A stretch of 64,000 bases of DNA from DASPJR01 sp035628505. GTDB taxonomy: Bacteria; Planctomycetota; SZUA-567; H5-PLA8. Below, one piece after another: positions 25,770 to 36,000 of this stretch. Location of the stretch: contig DASPJR010000088.1 of NCBI GenBank assembly GCA_035628505.1, positions 91,535-155,534 of the forward strand, given 5' to 3'. Within the stretch, counting starts at the first letter, position 1, and each line of letters begins with the position of its first letter. The translations under genes and the position numbers were made by a program. Below the pieces are notes generated by a model. The model saw nothing but the letters and a program-made list of their open reading frames with translations. It was not told where the DNA came from and ran no database searches.

Positions 25770-27031
25770 CGGATTTTCTCCGCCAGCACGCCAGCAAGCT
25801 GTTCGCTGTCCGGCCGCGTTCCCACAAATTTGCGGATCAGTCCGATCATTTCAGTGGCCGGCAACCCCTTCTGAAGCGTGTGCTTCATCTGCAGCAGCAG
25901 GTTTTCCTGTCTCGTCGTAAACGGCCCGCTTGTCGCATCCAGTTTCGGCAGAAGGATCTTCTCGACGGCGGCTGCAAGCTCCTGAAGCCCCGCTCCGCTG
26001 CGCGCGGAGATGGAAAGTGGTTCACTGCCGGCAAAAAAGCCGAGCCCCAGCGCATGATCATCCACTCCAGCGTCGGACTTGTTAAGAACCAGCAGTGTCG
26101 GCCCGGTTTCGGCTGCGCGCGTCACTGTCTGCACGTCCTCTTCTGAGGGCGGACGCGAGCCGTCCAGCACGACCAGCCGCAGCGCGGCAGCTTGCGCGGC
26201 CTTTAATGCGCGCTCCTGCCCTTCCCGTTCGATGGGATCGGCCGCATCACGCAGGCCCGCGGTGTCTGAAAGCAGGATGTTGAGTCCGCGAATTTCAAGC
26301 GGCGTATCCAGCCGGTCGAGCGTCGTGCCGGGAATATCGCTGATAATGTGCCGTTCGGTACGAGCGAGCGCGTTGGCAAGAGTCGACTTGCCCGCGTTGA
26401 CCGGCCCGAGAATGACGACATGATGCTGCATCAGCAGTTTTCGCCCGAGATGCGCCAGCCGTAAATTCGTCTCGACCGCTTCATACAGCGGCGATTGCCA
26501 GAGCACTTCGCCCGCTTGCATGGCCACCGCCAGGTTGAAGCCATGCCGCTCCCACGCGCTTTGAAGCGCGCGGCTGTTCAGTAACCACTCCGCCTGGCGC
26601 GACGTGACGCAGTGCGGCAGGCGCAGTTGCGCTTCGATCGAGATGAGCGAAAGCTTACCGCGGAGATGCGCGCGCTCGATCAAACCCGTGGGTCCGCCAG
26701 CCTGAAAACCTGCCGCGATCAGCGCCTCTTCCACGGCAGCCAGCGCGCCCGCGCCGCCATGGCACGAGAGCTCAATCTGCTCGTTGCCGGTCGCGGACTC
26801 CTTCTTCCCGATAAATGCAATGACGACTTCGTCGACAACCGATGCGCCTTGATCGAGCAAGCGCCCAAAGAGCAGATCTCCCGATACCGCCGCCGTGAGA
26901 TCGCGCTTGGACTTCAAAATCGGTTTGAGCAGCAGTGCAATGTCCTCACCGTCAAGCACGAGCTTCGAAATGCCGCCCGCACCGCCGCCGGTCACACGCA
27001 CGAAAATTGGAGTAGTTGCAACGCTGGCCAT
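25766..27031 (-). CDS. mnmE: MnmE/TrmE-like GTPase lacking the C-terminal CIGK motif
   Basis: About 421 residues. It has a TrmE N-terminal-like domain (IELSCHGGAGALAAVEEALIAAGF), a helical region and a Ras-like G domain with G1 GPVNAGKS, G2 SDIPGTT, G3 DTAGL and G4 NKSD. These match MnmE, which with MnmG modifies U34 of certain tRNAs. The usual C-terminal FC(I/L/V)GK, whose Cys is conserved in bona fide MnmE, is absent: the protein ends SEQLAGVLAEKIR. It may therefore be a divergent MnmE or a paralogue with another role. ATG 27031 follows the coaX stop by 3 bases (an in-frame GTG is at 27034). Confidence 0.8.
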   Translation of the reverse strand: MASVATTPIFVRVTGGGAGGISKLVLDGEDIALLLKPILKSKRDLTAAVSGDLLFGRLLDQGASVVDEVVIAFIGKKESATGNEQIELSCHGGAGALAAVEEALIAAGFQAGGPTGLIERAHLRGKLSLISIEAQLRLPHCVTSRQAEWLLNSRALQSAWERHGFNLAVAMQAGEVLWQSPLYEAVETNLRLAHLGRKLLMQHHVVILGPVNAGKSTLANALARTERHIISDIPGTTLDRLDTPLEIRGLNILLSDTAGLRDAADPIEREGQERALKAAQAAALRLVVLDGSRPPSEEDVQTVTRAAETGPTLLVLNKSDAGVDDHALGLGFFAGSEPLSISARSGAGLQELAAAVEKILLPKLDATSGPFTTRQENLLLQMKHTLQKGLPATEMIGLIRKFVGTRPDSEQLAGVLAEKIR

Positions 27032-27034
27032 CAC

Positions 27035-27838
27035 TCAGCGCCCGCCGTTCTGCAGAAACTCGGCCCACGCGGCACGCAATCCCACATGGACCAGCCATGG
27101 ATTCGCGCGCAGCATTCCCGCACGCACACGTTCGTCGAACGTCTGCTCGATGGCCTGTCGAACACGCTCGGTCAGGCCGCCTCCGGTAAGCGCGATGCAG
27201 GCATCGGCGCCAAGTTCCTTGAGCTGCCCGTAAATGCAGGAGCAAATCCCGCCAATGAGCGAATGATGTACGCCCAGCTGCATCGCTTCCGCCGTCGTTG
27301 TGCCGATATAAGAGGATAATTTGATTACGCCGCCGCCGAGTTTCGGTAGCTGCGCGGTGCGCTGATGCAAAGCGTCGAAGCACATCGCCGTTCCAGGAAA
27401 AATCAGCCCGCCTTCGAAGCGCGGCAGTTTCTTTCCGCTGCCCGGCCGCACAGCGTTTACCGTCGTCGCCGTTCCGAGATCGACAACGACCCAGGGGCAC
27501 TCCCAATCGTACATCAGCGCGCCGAGCGCCGCCGCGATGCGGTCGTCGCCAACTTTATCCGCTGGCCGCGGAACGATGGTGAGCGGTGCCGGGATGTCCT
27601 TTCGAAAAACCCGCACGTCCGCGATGCGCTCGAGCGATGCCGCGAGTTTCTTTTTATACGCGGGCACGACGCCGGAGAGAATGATCACGCCGGGCTGGGC
27701 TCTTCGAATGAGCGACACAGGCGCCGCGGCGCCTGTTTTCCACGCGCCGATTCCCGCTTGCGGCGTGAACTCGGTCCACGCGACAGCACTGCTGTGCGTA
27801 TTGCCCACATTAATCGTCAGCACGCGCGGACCGGACAT
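27035..27838 (-). CDS. coaX: Type III pantothenate kinase
   Basis: 267 residues; phosphorylates pantothenate in the first step of CoA synthesis. CoaX motifs are present: the phosphate loop VLTINVGNTHSS, VGDDRIAAALGA, the catalytic-Asp strand VVVDLGTATTVNAV, and GGLIFPGTAMCFDAL...TAQLP. The Asp usually found in DxGNT of the first motif is Asn here. ATG 27838 has TGAGG seven bases upstream and lies 2 bases after the asnB stop; a longer start at 27901 inside asnB is less likely. Confidence 0.9.
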   Translation of the reverse strand: MSGPRVLTINVGNTHSSAVAWTEFTPQAGIGAWKTGAAAPVSLIRRAQPGVIILSGVVPAYKKKLAASLERIADVRVFRKDIPAPLTIVPRPADKVGDDRIAAALGALMYDWECPWVVVDLGTATTVNAVRPGSGKKLPRFEGGLIFPGTAMCFDALHQRTAQLPKLGGGVIKLSSYIGTTTAEAMQLGVHHSLIGGICSCIYGQLKELGADACIALTGGGLTERVRQAIEQTFDERVRAGMLRANPWLVHVGLRAAWAEFLQNGGR

Positions 27839-27840
27839 GG

Positions 27841-29859
27841 CTACCTCAGTGGCTCGGGCCGAGTCACCGGTACCGGGCCTGAGATGAACGTCCGGTACCA
27901 CAGTTCGAGCGATAATAACGCATAGAGCCGCTCCCCGTGCTGTGCTTTTCCGGACTGGTGTTCGTTCCAGAAGCTCTCCCAGAAGCGCGGCTTGAAGAGT
28001 TTGTCGCTGACCAGGTGCGACTCTTCGAAAAGCTGCAGCGCAATTTTCTGGAGAGGTCCACGGAACCAGTCGTCGAGCGGCACGCCGAAGCCCTTTTTTC
28101 GAGCGTGCACGACTTCCGGCGGCAATGTTTTTTCGGCGAGCTTTCGCAGAAGCGGCTTGGTCTGCTTTCCGGGAAGTTTAAGTGAGTCGGGAAGTGAGAG
28201 CGCGAATGAAATGAGGTCGACGTCCAGAAACGGCGAGCGCACTTCGACGCCGTGTGCCATCGACATGCGGTCGACTTTATGCAGCACGTCGCCGGGCAGA
28301 TACGTTTCGTAATCCGCGCGCTGCAGCACGCCTGGCGCGAGCGCGTTCGGCAGTTCTTCGCTGCCTTCCGGCTTGAGCGCGTTGCGCGCACGCAGAATTG
28401 CGCCTTCCAGGATCTCGCGCGGCTCGTCTCCATCGGTCTCTTCGCTCATGGCGTCGCCATAGAGCGCCGCCTTCTGTTCTTCGCTGAACAATTCCATCGC
28501 GGCGAGATACGGATGATGGCCGCGTTCTTCCGTGAGCCGGCATTTTTCGAGCCAGCGCAGCATGCGGTCCCAGCCCTGCCGTGATGGCGTTGGATAACGC
28601 CAGTTCACATACGCGAGCGCCAGTTTCCGGAACAGCGCCGGAGTCTTCTTGTAGCGCTCCAGAAGCTGCATGCCGACGTAGCGGTCGTAGCCGCAGAACG
28701 CTTCGTCTCCTCCATCGCCACTGAGAACAACCGTCGCATGCGGCTTGGTTTTCTCAGCGAGCACAAATGTGGGCAGCGAGGAGCTGTCAAAAAACGGCTC
28801 ATCCGCGTGCCATACAATTTGCGGCAGAAGCTTGAAGACGTCCGCGGGGATTTCGAAATCGGTGTGCCTGGATTGGCAACTTTCCGAAATGATTTTTGCG
28901 AAGCTTCGTTCATCGTATTCCGAGGTTGGAAAACCCGCGCAGAAAGATCGAAACTTTGGACGTGGTTTTTTGGAATATGCGGCGATCAGGCCGGAATCGA
29001 TTCCGCCTGACAGCCACAGCCCGATTGGTACATCCGCTCCCAATCGTCTTTCGTGGGCACTGCTGAATACCCAGGGTAGAGTGCCCTGAACCCAATTTTC
29101 AGACTCAAGTCGCGACGGATTGGTTTCATCGGCTGAAAATTCGCTACGAACCCCGAGATCGCCGCGATATTCGGGATCTTGTCTTTGAGGCAGACGCCAC
29201 CACTTGCGGTACTGCAGCGTCCCCTTCGCTGCCACGGCGAGATTCCCTGATGGCAGCTTTTCCACGTCTTTGAATCCACTGCGCGGCGCGGGGACGTAGC
29301 GGTAGGTCAGCGCCTGGTGTATGGCGACCGGATCGATCTCGGGCTTGATTCTGAGGGCGAAGAGCGCTTTAGGCTCGCTGGCGAAGGCAATGCTTCCGGA
29401 ACGTTCCGCAAAGTAGAGCGGCTTCACGCCAATCGGATCGCGCGCGAGAAAAAGTTTTTGCTCGCGTACGCTCCAGATCGCGAACGCGAACATGCCGCGC
29501 AGTTTCGGCAGCATGTCCTCGCCCCACGTTTCGTAACCGTGCAGCAGCACTTCGGTGTCGCTCTGCGATTTAAAGGTGTGGCCCTGCGCTTTGAGTTCCT
29601 CGCGCAGCTCGCGGTAGTTGTAGATCTCGCCGTTAAACACGACCCACAGTGATCCGTCTTCGTTGCTCATCGGCTGGTCGCCGGCCGGCGAAAGATCAAT
29701 GATTTTCAGGCGGCGGAAGCCGAGCGCGATGTGGCTATCGTGATAGAGCCCCGCACCATCAGGGCCGCGATGCGTCAGCACATCCGCGGCGGCGCGAACG
29801 CGTGAAACGTCCTCTGGCGCAATGCCGTCCCATTTGAGCAGGCCCACAATTCCGCACAT
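27841..29859 (-). CDS. asnB: Asparagine synthase (glutamine-hydrolysing)
   Basis: 672 residues, amidotransferase fusion. The N-terminal Ntn glutaminase starts MCGIVGLLKW with the catalytic Cys2, and has NGEIYNYREL and SDTEVLLHGYE. The C-terminal synthetase domain has the ATP-pyrophosphatase loop LWLSGGIDSGLIAAYS and VVLSGDGGDEAFCGYDRY. It is longer than housekeeping AsnB, as is common for AsnB paralogues in exopolysaccharide clusters that amidate sugars or peptides. Adjacent glycosyltransferase and UDP-glucose dehydrogenase genes make that role possible. Confidence 0.93.
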   Translation of the reverse strand: MCGIVGLLKWDGIAPEDVSRVRAAADVLTHRGPDGAGLYHDSHIALGFRRLKIIDLSPAGDQPMSNEDGSLWVVFNGEIYNYRELREELKAQGHTFKSQSDTEVLLHGYETWGEDMLPKLRGMFAFAIWSVREQKLFLARDPIGVKPLYFAERSGSIAFASEPKALFALRIKPEIDPVAIHQALTYRYVPAPRSGFKDVEKLPSGNLAVAAKGTLQYRKWWRLPQRQDPEYRGDLGVRSEFSADETNPSRLESENWVQGTLPWVFSSAHERRLGADVPIGLWLSGGIDSGLIAAYSKKPRPKFRSFCAGFPTSEYDERSFAKIISESCQSRHTDFEIPADVFKLLPQIVWHADEPFFDSSSLPTFVLAEKTKPHATVVLSGDGGDEAFCGYDRYVGMQLLERYKKTPALFRKLALAYVNWRYPTPSRQGWDRMLRWLEKCRLTEERGHHPYLAAMELFSEEQKAALYGDAMSEETDGDEPREILEGAILRARNALKPEGSEELPNALAPGVLQRADYETYLPGDVLHKVDRMSMAHGVEVRSPFLDVDLISFALSLPDSLKLPGKQTKPLLRKLAEKTLPPEVVHARKKGFGVPLDDWFRGPLQKIALQLFEESHLVSDKLFKPRFWESFWNEHQSGKAQHGERLYALLSLELWYRTFISGPVPVTRPEPLR

Positions 29860-29874
29860 GCGTTTAAGCCTAAC

Positions 29875-29902
29875 GTGACGAGCGACGGGTGACGAGTGAC
29901 GA
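29875..29902. repeat. 7-bp tandem repeat (GTGACGA type)
   Basis: Four contiguous heptamers GTGACGA, GCGACGG, GTGACGA and GTGACGA lie just upstream of asnB. A related array (GTGACAA, GTGACGG, ATGACGG) is at 52672-52692, also intergenic. Confidence 0.5.
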
Positions 29903-29951
29903 GCGGCGTGCTACGGTTTATGAACGAGCGCCCGGCACTCAGGACTCAAGA

Positions 29952-31649
29952 TTAATACTTAAGCTTCCACACTTCGCAGGTACCGTCCGAATAAATGACT
30001 TCGCGAAGTTTTTCGAGCGTCTTTCCGTAGCCACGCGGAACCGGCGCGGTGCGCCGCCAGAAAATGTGCGTCGGCTGGTACTTCTTGAACGCCTCGACGT
30101 ACGCCTCTTTGGCAATGGGAAATCCGAACGTGCCCAGATGCAGCATGACGACATTCAGGTAATCCGGTTCCGCGATGGCCAGCCCATAAAGCCGGATGCC
30201 GTACACACGCCGCCGTTGCGAGACGACCTGGAACAGATCGTTCCAGTCGCAGAAACGGTACACGTGATCGAGCAGCAATCCGGTGTTGTCGGGCGAAATC
30301 ATCGTCCAGTCATGCCCGTCATCCACGATGAAAAGCGCGTCTTTCGGCGTGTTTTCGCGAATCCACTTATACGCCGGCACGCACTGCGTGTCCTCGGCCA
30401 CCTGCGCGAACTGGGCCGGCTCATACGAGCGGAAATCGTACTTGAGATTCACGCCCGCATGCCAGATCGCGAGAATGGCGCACGCGGCGAGCAGTGCGGA
30501 AATCGTTTTCTGCGACGCACCCAGACGATCGCGCCCGCGCCAGGATTCCATCTGCTGCCGCAGAACAAGAAATGCGGCAATCAGCAGCATCACCAGATAA
30601 AACGGACTGTAGCGGTCGTCGAGCAGCAGCTCGTGCGACAAGTTTCCGGCGAGCCCCAGAATGAATGGCAGAATCGCCATCACGCCTGCAGCCGGCCAGA
30701 GCATCAAGCGGTACCGGCGCTCTGTAAGAAAACCCGCAAGCAGCAGCGCCGCGGCGATGGCAACGTGAACGGCCCAGCGCTTGTGAACTTCATATGGCCA
30801 GCCGACGAGAAGATAGCGCGCGACCATCTCCTGATACGTGTGAATTTTCGCATTGTGCCGTGCGATCAGCACCCATGGCAGCAGTGTCACGAAAAGCGTG
30901 CCGAGTATCACTGCGGCCGTGCGGAAGCTGAGCATGCGGCGCAGCGTCATCCACGAAATGGAAAGCGCGAGCGCCAGCCCCCACGGCGCCGCAACGTACG
31001 GACGCATGTAGACCAGAAGTGCCCCGGTCGCCGAAAGCACGAACGCATTGCGTTCCGTTGGTGCCTGGACGAAGCGAACAAAAAAGCAGGCAAGCAGAAT
31101 CGATAGCGGATACTCAAGATTCGTCGGAACACGGTTGATCCAGCCGTGCGGCACACGGTTGCCCAGGCACACTTCGTAAAGAGCGAAAAAGATCGCCATC
31201 CCAGCCGTACCGGCCGCGAGCGTCAGAAGCTTTGCGTAGGGCTTGCGCGATTCGGGAAGACAGCAGCGCGCCAGTTGCAGGAACAGAATTGCCAGCAGCG
31301 GCGGAAAAATGATGCGCCAGATCCAGATGCAGGTGACAACGTCCAGCCCGGTGAGCGTGATGAGTTCGCGCAACGTGTCTTCAAGATAAAACTGCGAGAC
31401 CACTTTCGGATCGCAGATGCCGTTCACCGGATTGCTTCGCGTCGTGCCGGCAATCAGCGGCTGCAGGCGCTGGCTGTAGGTGTATTCGTCGCCGATGTAA
31501 GCGAACGTGTAGTACGAATTTCCCGGGTCGTATCGCAGGCGGTACGGAATCACCCAGCACGCAAACACATTCGCGGCGAACGCCACGGCGCAGAGGAACA
31601 ATCGAATTGTGATGGCTTGCCGTCGCGCTGTGAACCGCGGAGGTGTCAC
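29952..31649 (-). CDS. Polytopic membrane protein, probable GT-C-fold glycosyltransferase
   Basis: 565 residues with a signal-anchor-like first helix, about ten further hydrophobic segments to residue ~385, and a C-terminal soluble domain (about 400-565). The topology is that of GT39/ArnT/PMT-like enzymes that use lipid-linked sugars on the outer face of the membrane. No clear DXD or DE catalytic loop could be pinned down, although DEYTYSQRL lies in the first external loop. The GTG start overlaps the TGA of the upstream ugd gene, suggesting translational coupling. Function beyond membrane glycan assembly is not visible. Confidence 0.65.
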   Translation of the reverse strand: MTPPRFTARRQAITIRLFLCAVAFAANVFACWVIPYRLRYDPGNSYYTFAYIGDEYTYSQRLQPLIAGTTRSNPVNGICDPKVVSQFYLEDTLRELITLTGLDVVTCIWIWRIIFPPLLAILFLQLARCCLPESRKPYAKLLTLAAGTAGMAIFFALYEVCLGNRVPHGWINRVPTNLEYPLSILLACFFVRFVQAPTERNAFVLSATGALLVYMRPYVAAPWGLALALSISWMTLRRMLSFRTAAVILGTLFVTLLPWVLIARHNAKIHTYQEMVARYLLVGWPYEVHKRWAVHVAIAAALLLAGFLTERRYRLMLWPAAGVMAILPFILGLAGNLSHELLLDDRYSPFYLVMLLIAAFLVLRQQMESWRGRDRLGASQKTISALLAACAILAIWHAGVNLKYDFRSYEPAQFAQVAEDTQCVPAYKWIRENTPKDALFIVDDGHDWTMISPDNTGLLLDHVYRFCDWNDLFQVVSQRRRVYGIRLYGLAIAEPDYLNVVMLHLGTFGFPIAKEAYVEAFKKYQPTHIFWRRTAPVPRGYGKTLEKLREVIYSDGTCEVWKLKY

Positions 31650-32947
31650 GGTTTTCCGATTCCGTAGTACGTGAATCCGTTCTGACGCAGGAACTGCGGC
31701 TGGTAAATATTGCGGCCGTCAAAGATCACCGGTGCGCGCAGCGACTTCTTCACGCGCTCCCAGTCGGGCATGCGGAATTCATTCCATTCCGTCGCGAGAA
31801 CCAGCGCATCCGCACCGTTGATGGCTTCGTAAGAGGATTTCGCAAAGGTAATCTTGTCGCCGAAGACGCGCTTTACGTTCGGCATCGCTTCAGGATCGAA
31901 CGCCTGCACCTTCGCTTTCTCAGCGAGGAGCTTTTCGATCAGCGCGAGCGCCGGCGCTTCGCGGATGTCGTCCGTGCGCGGCTTGAACGCCAGGCCCCAG
32001 AGCGCGATTGTTTTTCCTGCCAGGTTTCCACCGAAGTGCGCCTTGATGCGCGGCAGCAGGATCAGCTTCTGCGTTTCATTTACACGCTCAGCCGAATCAA
32101 CAATGCTCATCTCGACGTCGCATTTGCGGCCGGACTGCACCAGCGCGCGCGTGTCTTTCGGGAAGCACGAGCCGCCGTAGCCGATGCCGGGAAACAGAAA
32201 CGCGCTGCCGATGCGCGCGTCTTTGCTCATGCCGATGCGCACCAGGTCAACGTCCGCGCCGGTCTTTTCGCACAGCCGCGCGACTTCGTTCATGAATGAG
32301 ATTTTCGTCGCAAGGAATCCGTTGGCCGCGTACTTGGTCAATTCGGCCGAGGCCGGATCCATGCGCAGAATCGGCGCGCCGGTGCGCACGAACGGATCGT
32401 ACAACGCGCTCAGCGTTTCAAAGGCACGGTTGTCCGTGACGCCCACGACAACGCGATCCGGTTTTAAAAAGTCTTCGACGGCGGTGCCTTCTTTGAGGAA
32501 CTCGGGATTCGCTGCAACGCTGAACTCGCCTTTGTAGTGCTTCTTGACCTCGTCGGTAATTTCTTTATTCGTGCCGATCGGAACGGTGCTCTTCGAGACC
32601 AGCAGTTTGTAGCCGGTCATTCGTTTTGCGATCTCAGCCACGGCGCTCAACACGTAACGCGTGTCGGCCGAGCCGTCCTCGGCAGGCGGCGTGGGCAGGC
32701 AGAGGAAAAACGTCTCGGCGTGTTTGACGGCTTCGTCGTAGCTGGTTGTGAACTTCAGGCGGCCTTCGCGCAGGTTGCGCGCGAACAGATCGCTGAGGCC
32801 CGGCTCGAAGATGGGTATCTCGCCTTTGCTCAGGCGCGCAACCTTCGCGGCGTCAACGTCGAGCCCGATGACATCATTGCCCGTTTCGGCGAAACACGTC
32901 CCGGCCACAAGCCCAACATAACCGGTCCCGACAATGGCAATGCGCAT
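31646..32947 (-). CDS. ugd: UDP-glucose/GDP-mannose dehydrogenase family protein
   Basis: 433 residues. The NAD loop is IVGTGYVGLVAGTCFAETG, the middle domain has NPEFLKEGTAVEDF and the catalytic cysteine lies in GIGYGGSCFPKDTRAL. WGLAFKPRTDDIREAPAL and ATEWNEF mark the UDP-binding C-terminal domain. This is the two-step oxidation of UDP-glucose to UDP-glucuronate used for surface polysaccharides. It overlaps the GT-C membrane protein gene by four bases, so the pair is likely one transcript. Confidence 0.94.
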   Translation of the reverse strand: MRIAIVGTGYVGLVAGTCFAETGNDVIGLDVDAAKVARLSKGEIPIFEPGLSDLFARNLREGRLKFTTSYDEAVKHAETFFLCLPTPPAEDGSADTRYVLSAVAEIAKRMTGYKLLVSKSTVPIGTNKEITDEVKKHYKGEFSVAANPEFLKEGTAVEDFLKPDRVVVGVTDNRAFETLSALYDPFVRTGAPILRMDPASAELTKYAANGFLATKISFMNEVARLCEKTGADVDLVRIGMSKDARIGSAFLFPGIGYGGSCFPKDTRALVQSGRKCDVEMSIVDSAERVNETQKLILLPRIKAHFGGNLAGKTIALWGLAFKPRTDDIREAPALALIEKLLAEKAKVQAFDPEAMPNVKRVFGDKITFAKSSYEAINGADALVLATEWNEFRMPDWERVKKSLRAPVIFDGRNIYQPQFLRQNGFTYYGIGKP

Positions 32948-33046
32948 GCTGTTTTTGTCCTCGAGCCAGTCTCTACAATTTACTCTACAGGCGTGCGGGA
33001 CTCAAAGACACATCACTTGGTCCGCAATTCTGCCTGCGTGTTGCTG

Positions 33047-36000
33047 CTAATCGCGCGAGCCGGCGAAAAAGAGCTGCAGCGCCTTCACCTCGTAGCCCTG
33101 AAGCATGCTCTCGATGCCGGTCACTGCCGCCTGCGCGCCGGCGATTGTGGTGATGCACGGAATATTGTGCGACACCATGGCCGTGCGGATCTTCGCTTCG
33201 TCGGTGTGATGGCCTTTGCCCGTCGGCGTATTAATGACCAGCGTGATGTCGCCATTCTTAACGAGATCCAGCATGTTCGGCCGGCCTTCGCTGATCTTCT
33301 TGACTCGCTCGCTCTTGATCCCCTGCCGCGCGAGCGTCTTATGAGTGCCTTCGGTCGTGACAATCGTGAAACCAAGACGCACGAGCTGCTTGGCGAGCTG
33401 CACCGCGTCGCGCTTGTCGGCATCTGAAACCGAAAGGAATATTTTGCCTTTCGCCGGCAGAGTCTGCCCCGCCGCCATCTGCGCCTTGGCGAACGCGCGG
33501 CCGAAATCGGTATCGATACCCATGACTTCGCCGGTGGATTTCATCTCCGGCCCGAGCACCGTGTCGTTGCCCAGGAACTTATTGAACGGGAAAACGGATT
33601 CTTTAACACAGATGTGTTCAGGCACTGGCGCATGTGTAATGCCCTGCGACTTGAGCGACTCGCCAACCATGCACTTGGCGGCGACCTTCGCCCACGGAAC
33701 GCCTGTCGCCTTGCTGACGAAGGGAATCGTGCGGCTCGCGCGTGGGTTGACTTCGAGCACGTAGATCGTCTCGCCTTTGACGGCGAACTGAATGTTCATC
33801 AGGCCGACGACTTTCAGCGCATACGCAAGGCGGCGCGTGATGTCGGTGATCTGCGCGATCTGGCTGTCGGAGAGGCTGTGCGGCGGAAGCGCCATCGCGG
33901 CGTCGCCTGAATGCGTGCCGGCTTCTTCGATGTGTTCGAGCACGCCCGCGAGCAGCACGTCGGTGCCGTCGGAGATCGCGTCGACGTCGACTTCGATGGC
34001 GTCTTCGAGGAACTTGTCGATCAACACCGGCGCGTCGGGGCCCGCTTCGAAGGCAGCCTCGACGTACGGAACAAGCTTCGCCGGGTCGTAGCAGATTTCC
34101 ATCGCGCGCCCGCCGAGCACGAAACTCGGACGCACAAGAACCGGATAACCGATGCGCGCCGCAACCTGCTTGGCTTCTTCGACCGTCGTGGCGGTGCTGC
34201 CGGGCGCCTGGTTGAGCTTCAGTTGATCGACGAGCACGTTGAATTTCTTGCGGTCTTCGGCGGCCTCGATCGATTCGACCGACGTGCCGATGATCTTCAC
34301 GCCCGCGTCATGCAGGCGGCGCGCAAGATTCAGCGGCGTCTGGCCGCCGAACTGAACGATCGTTCCGTCCGGCTTGACCATGTCGTGAATGTTCATCACG
34401 TCTTCAAACGTGAGCGGCTCAAAGAAGAGCAGATCGGACGTGTCGTAGTCGGTCGAGACCGTCTCGGGATTCGAGTTCACCATGATCGACTCGTACCCGA
34501 GCTCTTTCATCGCGAAGGCAGCGTGGCAGCAGCAGTAATCGAATTCAATACCCTGCCCGATGCGGTTGGGGCCGCCGCCGAGGATCATGATCTTTTTCTT
34601 CTTGCTCATGCGCGGCGCCGCTTCGTCCTCGTCCTCGTACGACGAGTAGAAGTACGGCGTGTACGCTTCGAATTCGGCCGCGCACGTATCGACCAGCTTG
34701 AACGTCGCCTGAATGCCCAGCTCTTTGCGCCGCGCGCGAACTTTCGTCTCCTCGATGTTCCAGAGGAACGCGAGCTGCGCGTCGGAGAAGCCGTTGCGCT
34801 TGGCCTCGCGGAAAAGCTCGCGCGTGGCGCCATCCAGCGACTTTGCTGCGCGGATCTTCGCTTCGACTTCGCCGAGCTCGGCGATGTTGCGCAGGAACCA
34901 CGGGTCGATGCCGGTCAGCTCGTAAATATCGTTGATCGTGAATCCGGCATTGAGCGCCAGCCGCACGGCGAAGATGCGCTGCTCATTGGGGCGGGAGAGA
35001 AGCTGCTGAATCGTCTCACGCGAAACTTCTTTCTGCTGCCGGGCTTCGCGTGCGTCGCAGCCCATGCCCGCGCGCTTGGTTTCCAGTCCACGCAGGGCCT
35101 TCTGCAGCGACTCGCGGAACGTGCGGCCGATGGCCATCACTTCGCCCACCGACTTCATCTGCGTGCCGAGCGTGCTATCGGTCGCGGGGAATTTTTCGAA
35201 CGCGAAGCGCGGGATTTTCACGACGCAGTAGTCGATCGACGGTTCAAAGCACGCAGGCGTGTTGCGCGTGATGTCGTTGGGAATTTCGTCGAGCGTGTAG
35301 CCGACCGCGAGCTTCGCCGCGATCTTCGCAATCGGAAATCCCGTCGCCTTGCTGGCCAGCGCCGAGCTGCGCGAGACGCGCGGGTTCATCTCGATGACGA
35401 TCAACCGGCCGGTTTCTGGATTGATGCCGAACTGAATGTTGCTGCCGCCCGTTTCGACGCCGATCTCGCGGATGATCGCGATCGCCGCGTCGCGCATGCG
35501 CTGGTACTCTTTGTCGGTGAGCGTCTGCGCGGGGGCGACGGTGATCGAGTCGCCGGTGTGAACGCCCATCGGATCAAAGTTCTCGATTGAGCAGATGATC
35601 ACGACGTTGTCGCGACGGTCGCGCATCACTTCCAGCTCGAATTCTTTCCAGCCTTCGAGCGACTCTTCGACCAGCACTTCGGAGTTGAGGCTGTACATCA
35701 GCCCGCGGCGAACGATCGATTCGAATTCTTCGAGGTTGTACGCGATGCCGCCGCCGGTTCCGCCCATCGTGAAGCCGGGGCGGATGACACATGGCAGGCC
35801 GATGTCCTGCGCGAGCTTCAGCGCTTCATCCAGCGTGTGCGCGGTGCCCGAGCGCGGCAGGTCGAGGCCGATCTTGCGGATGGCCGCCTTGAATTGTTCG
35901 CGGTCTTCGGCCTTGTGAATGGCCTTCTCGTCGGCGCCGATCATCTGAACGTTGAATTTTTTCAGCACGCCCATCTTCGCCAGGCGGATGGCGGTGTTCA

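Noticed and set aside
33911..35590. 559-codon plus-strand frame inside carB
   Set aside because: Shadow of carB; no domain and no ribosome site.
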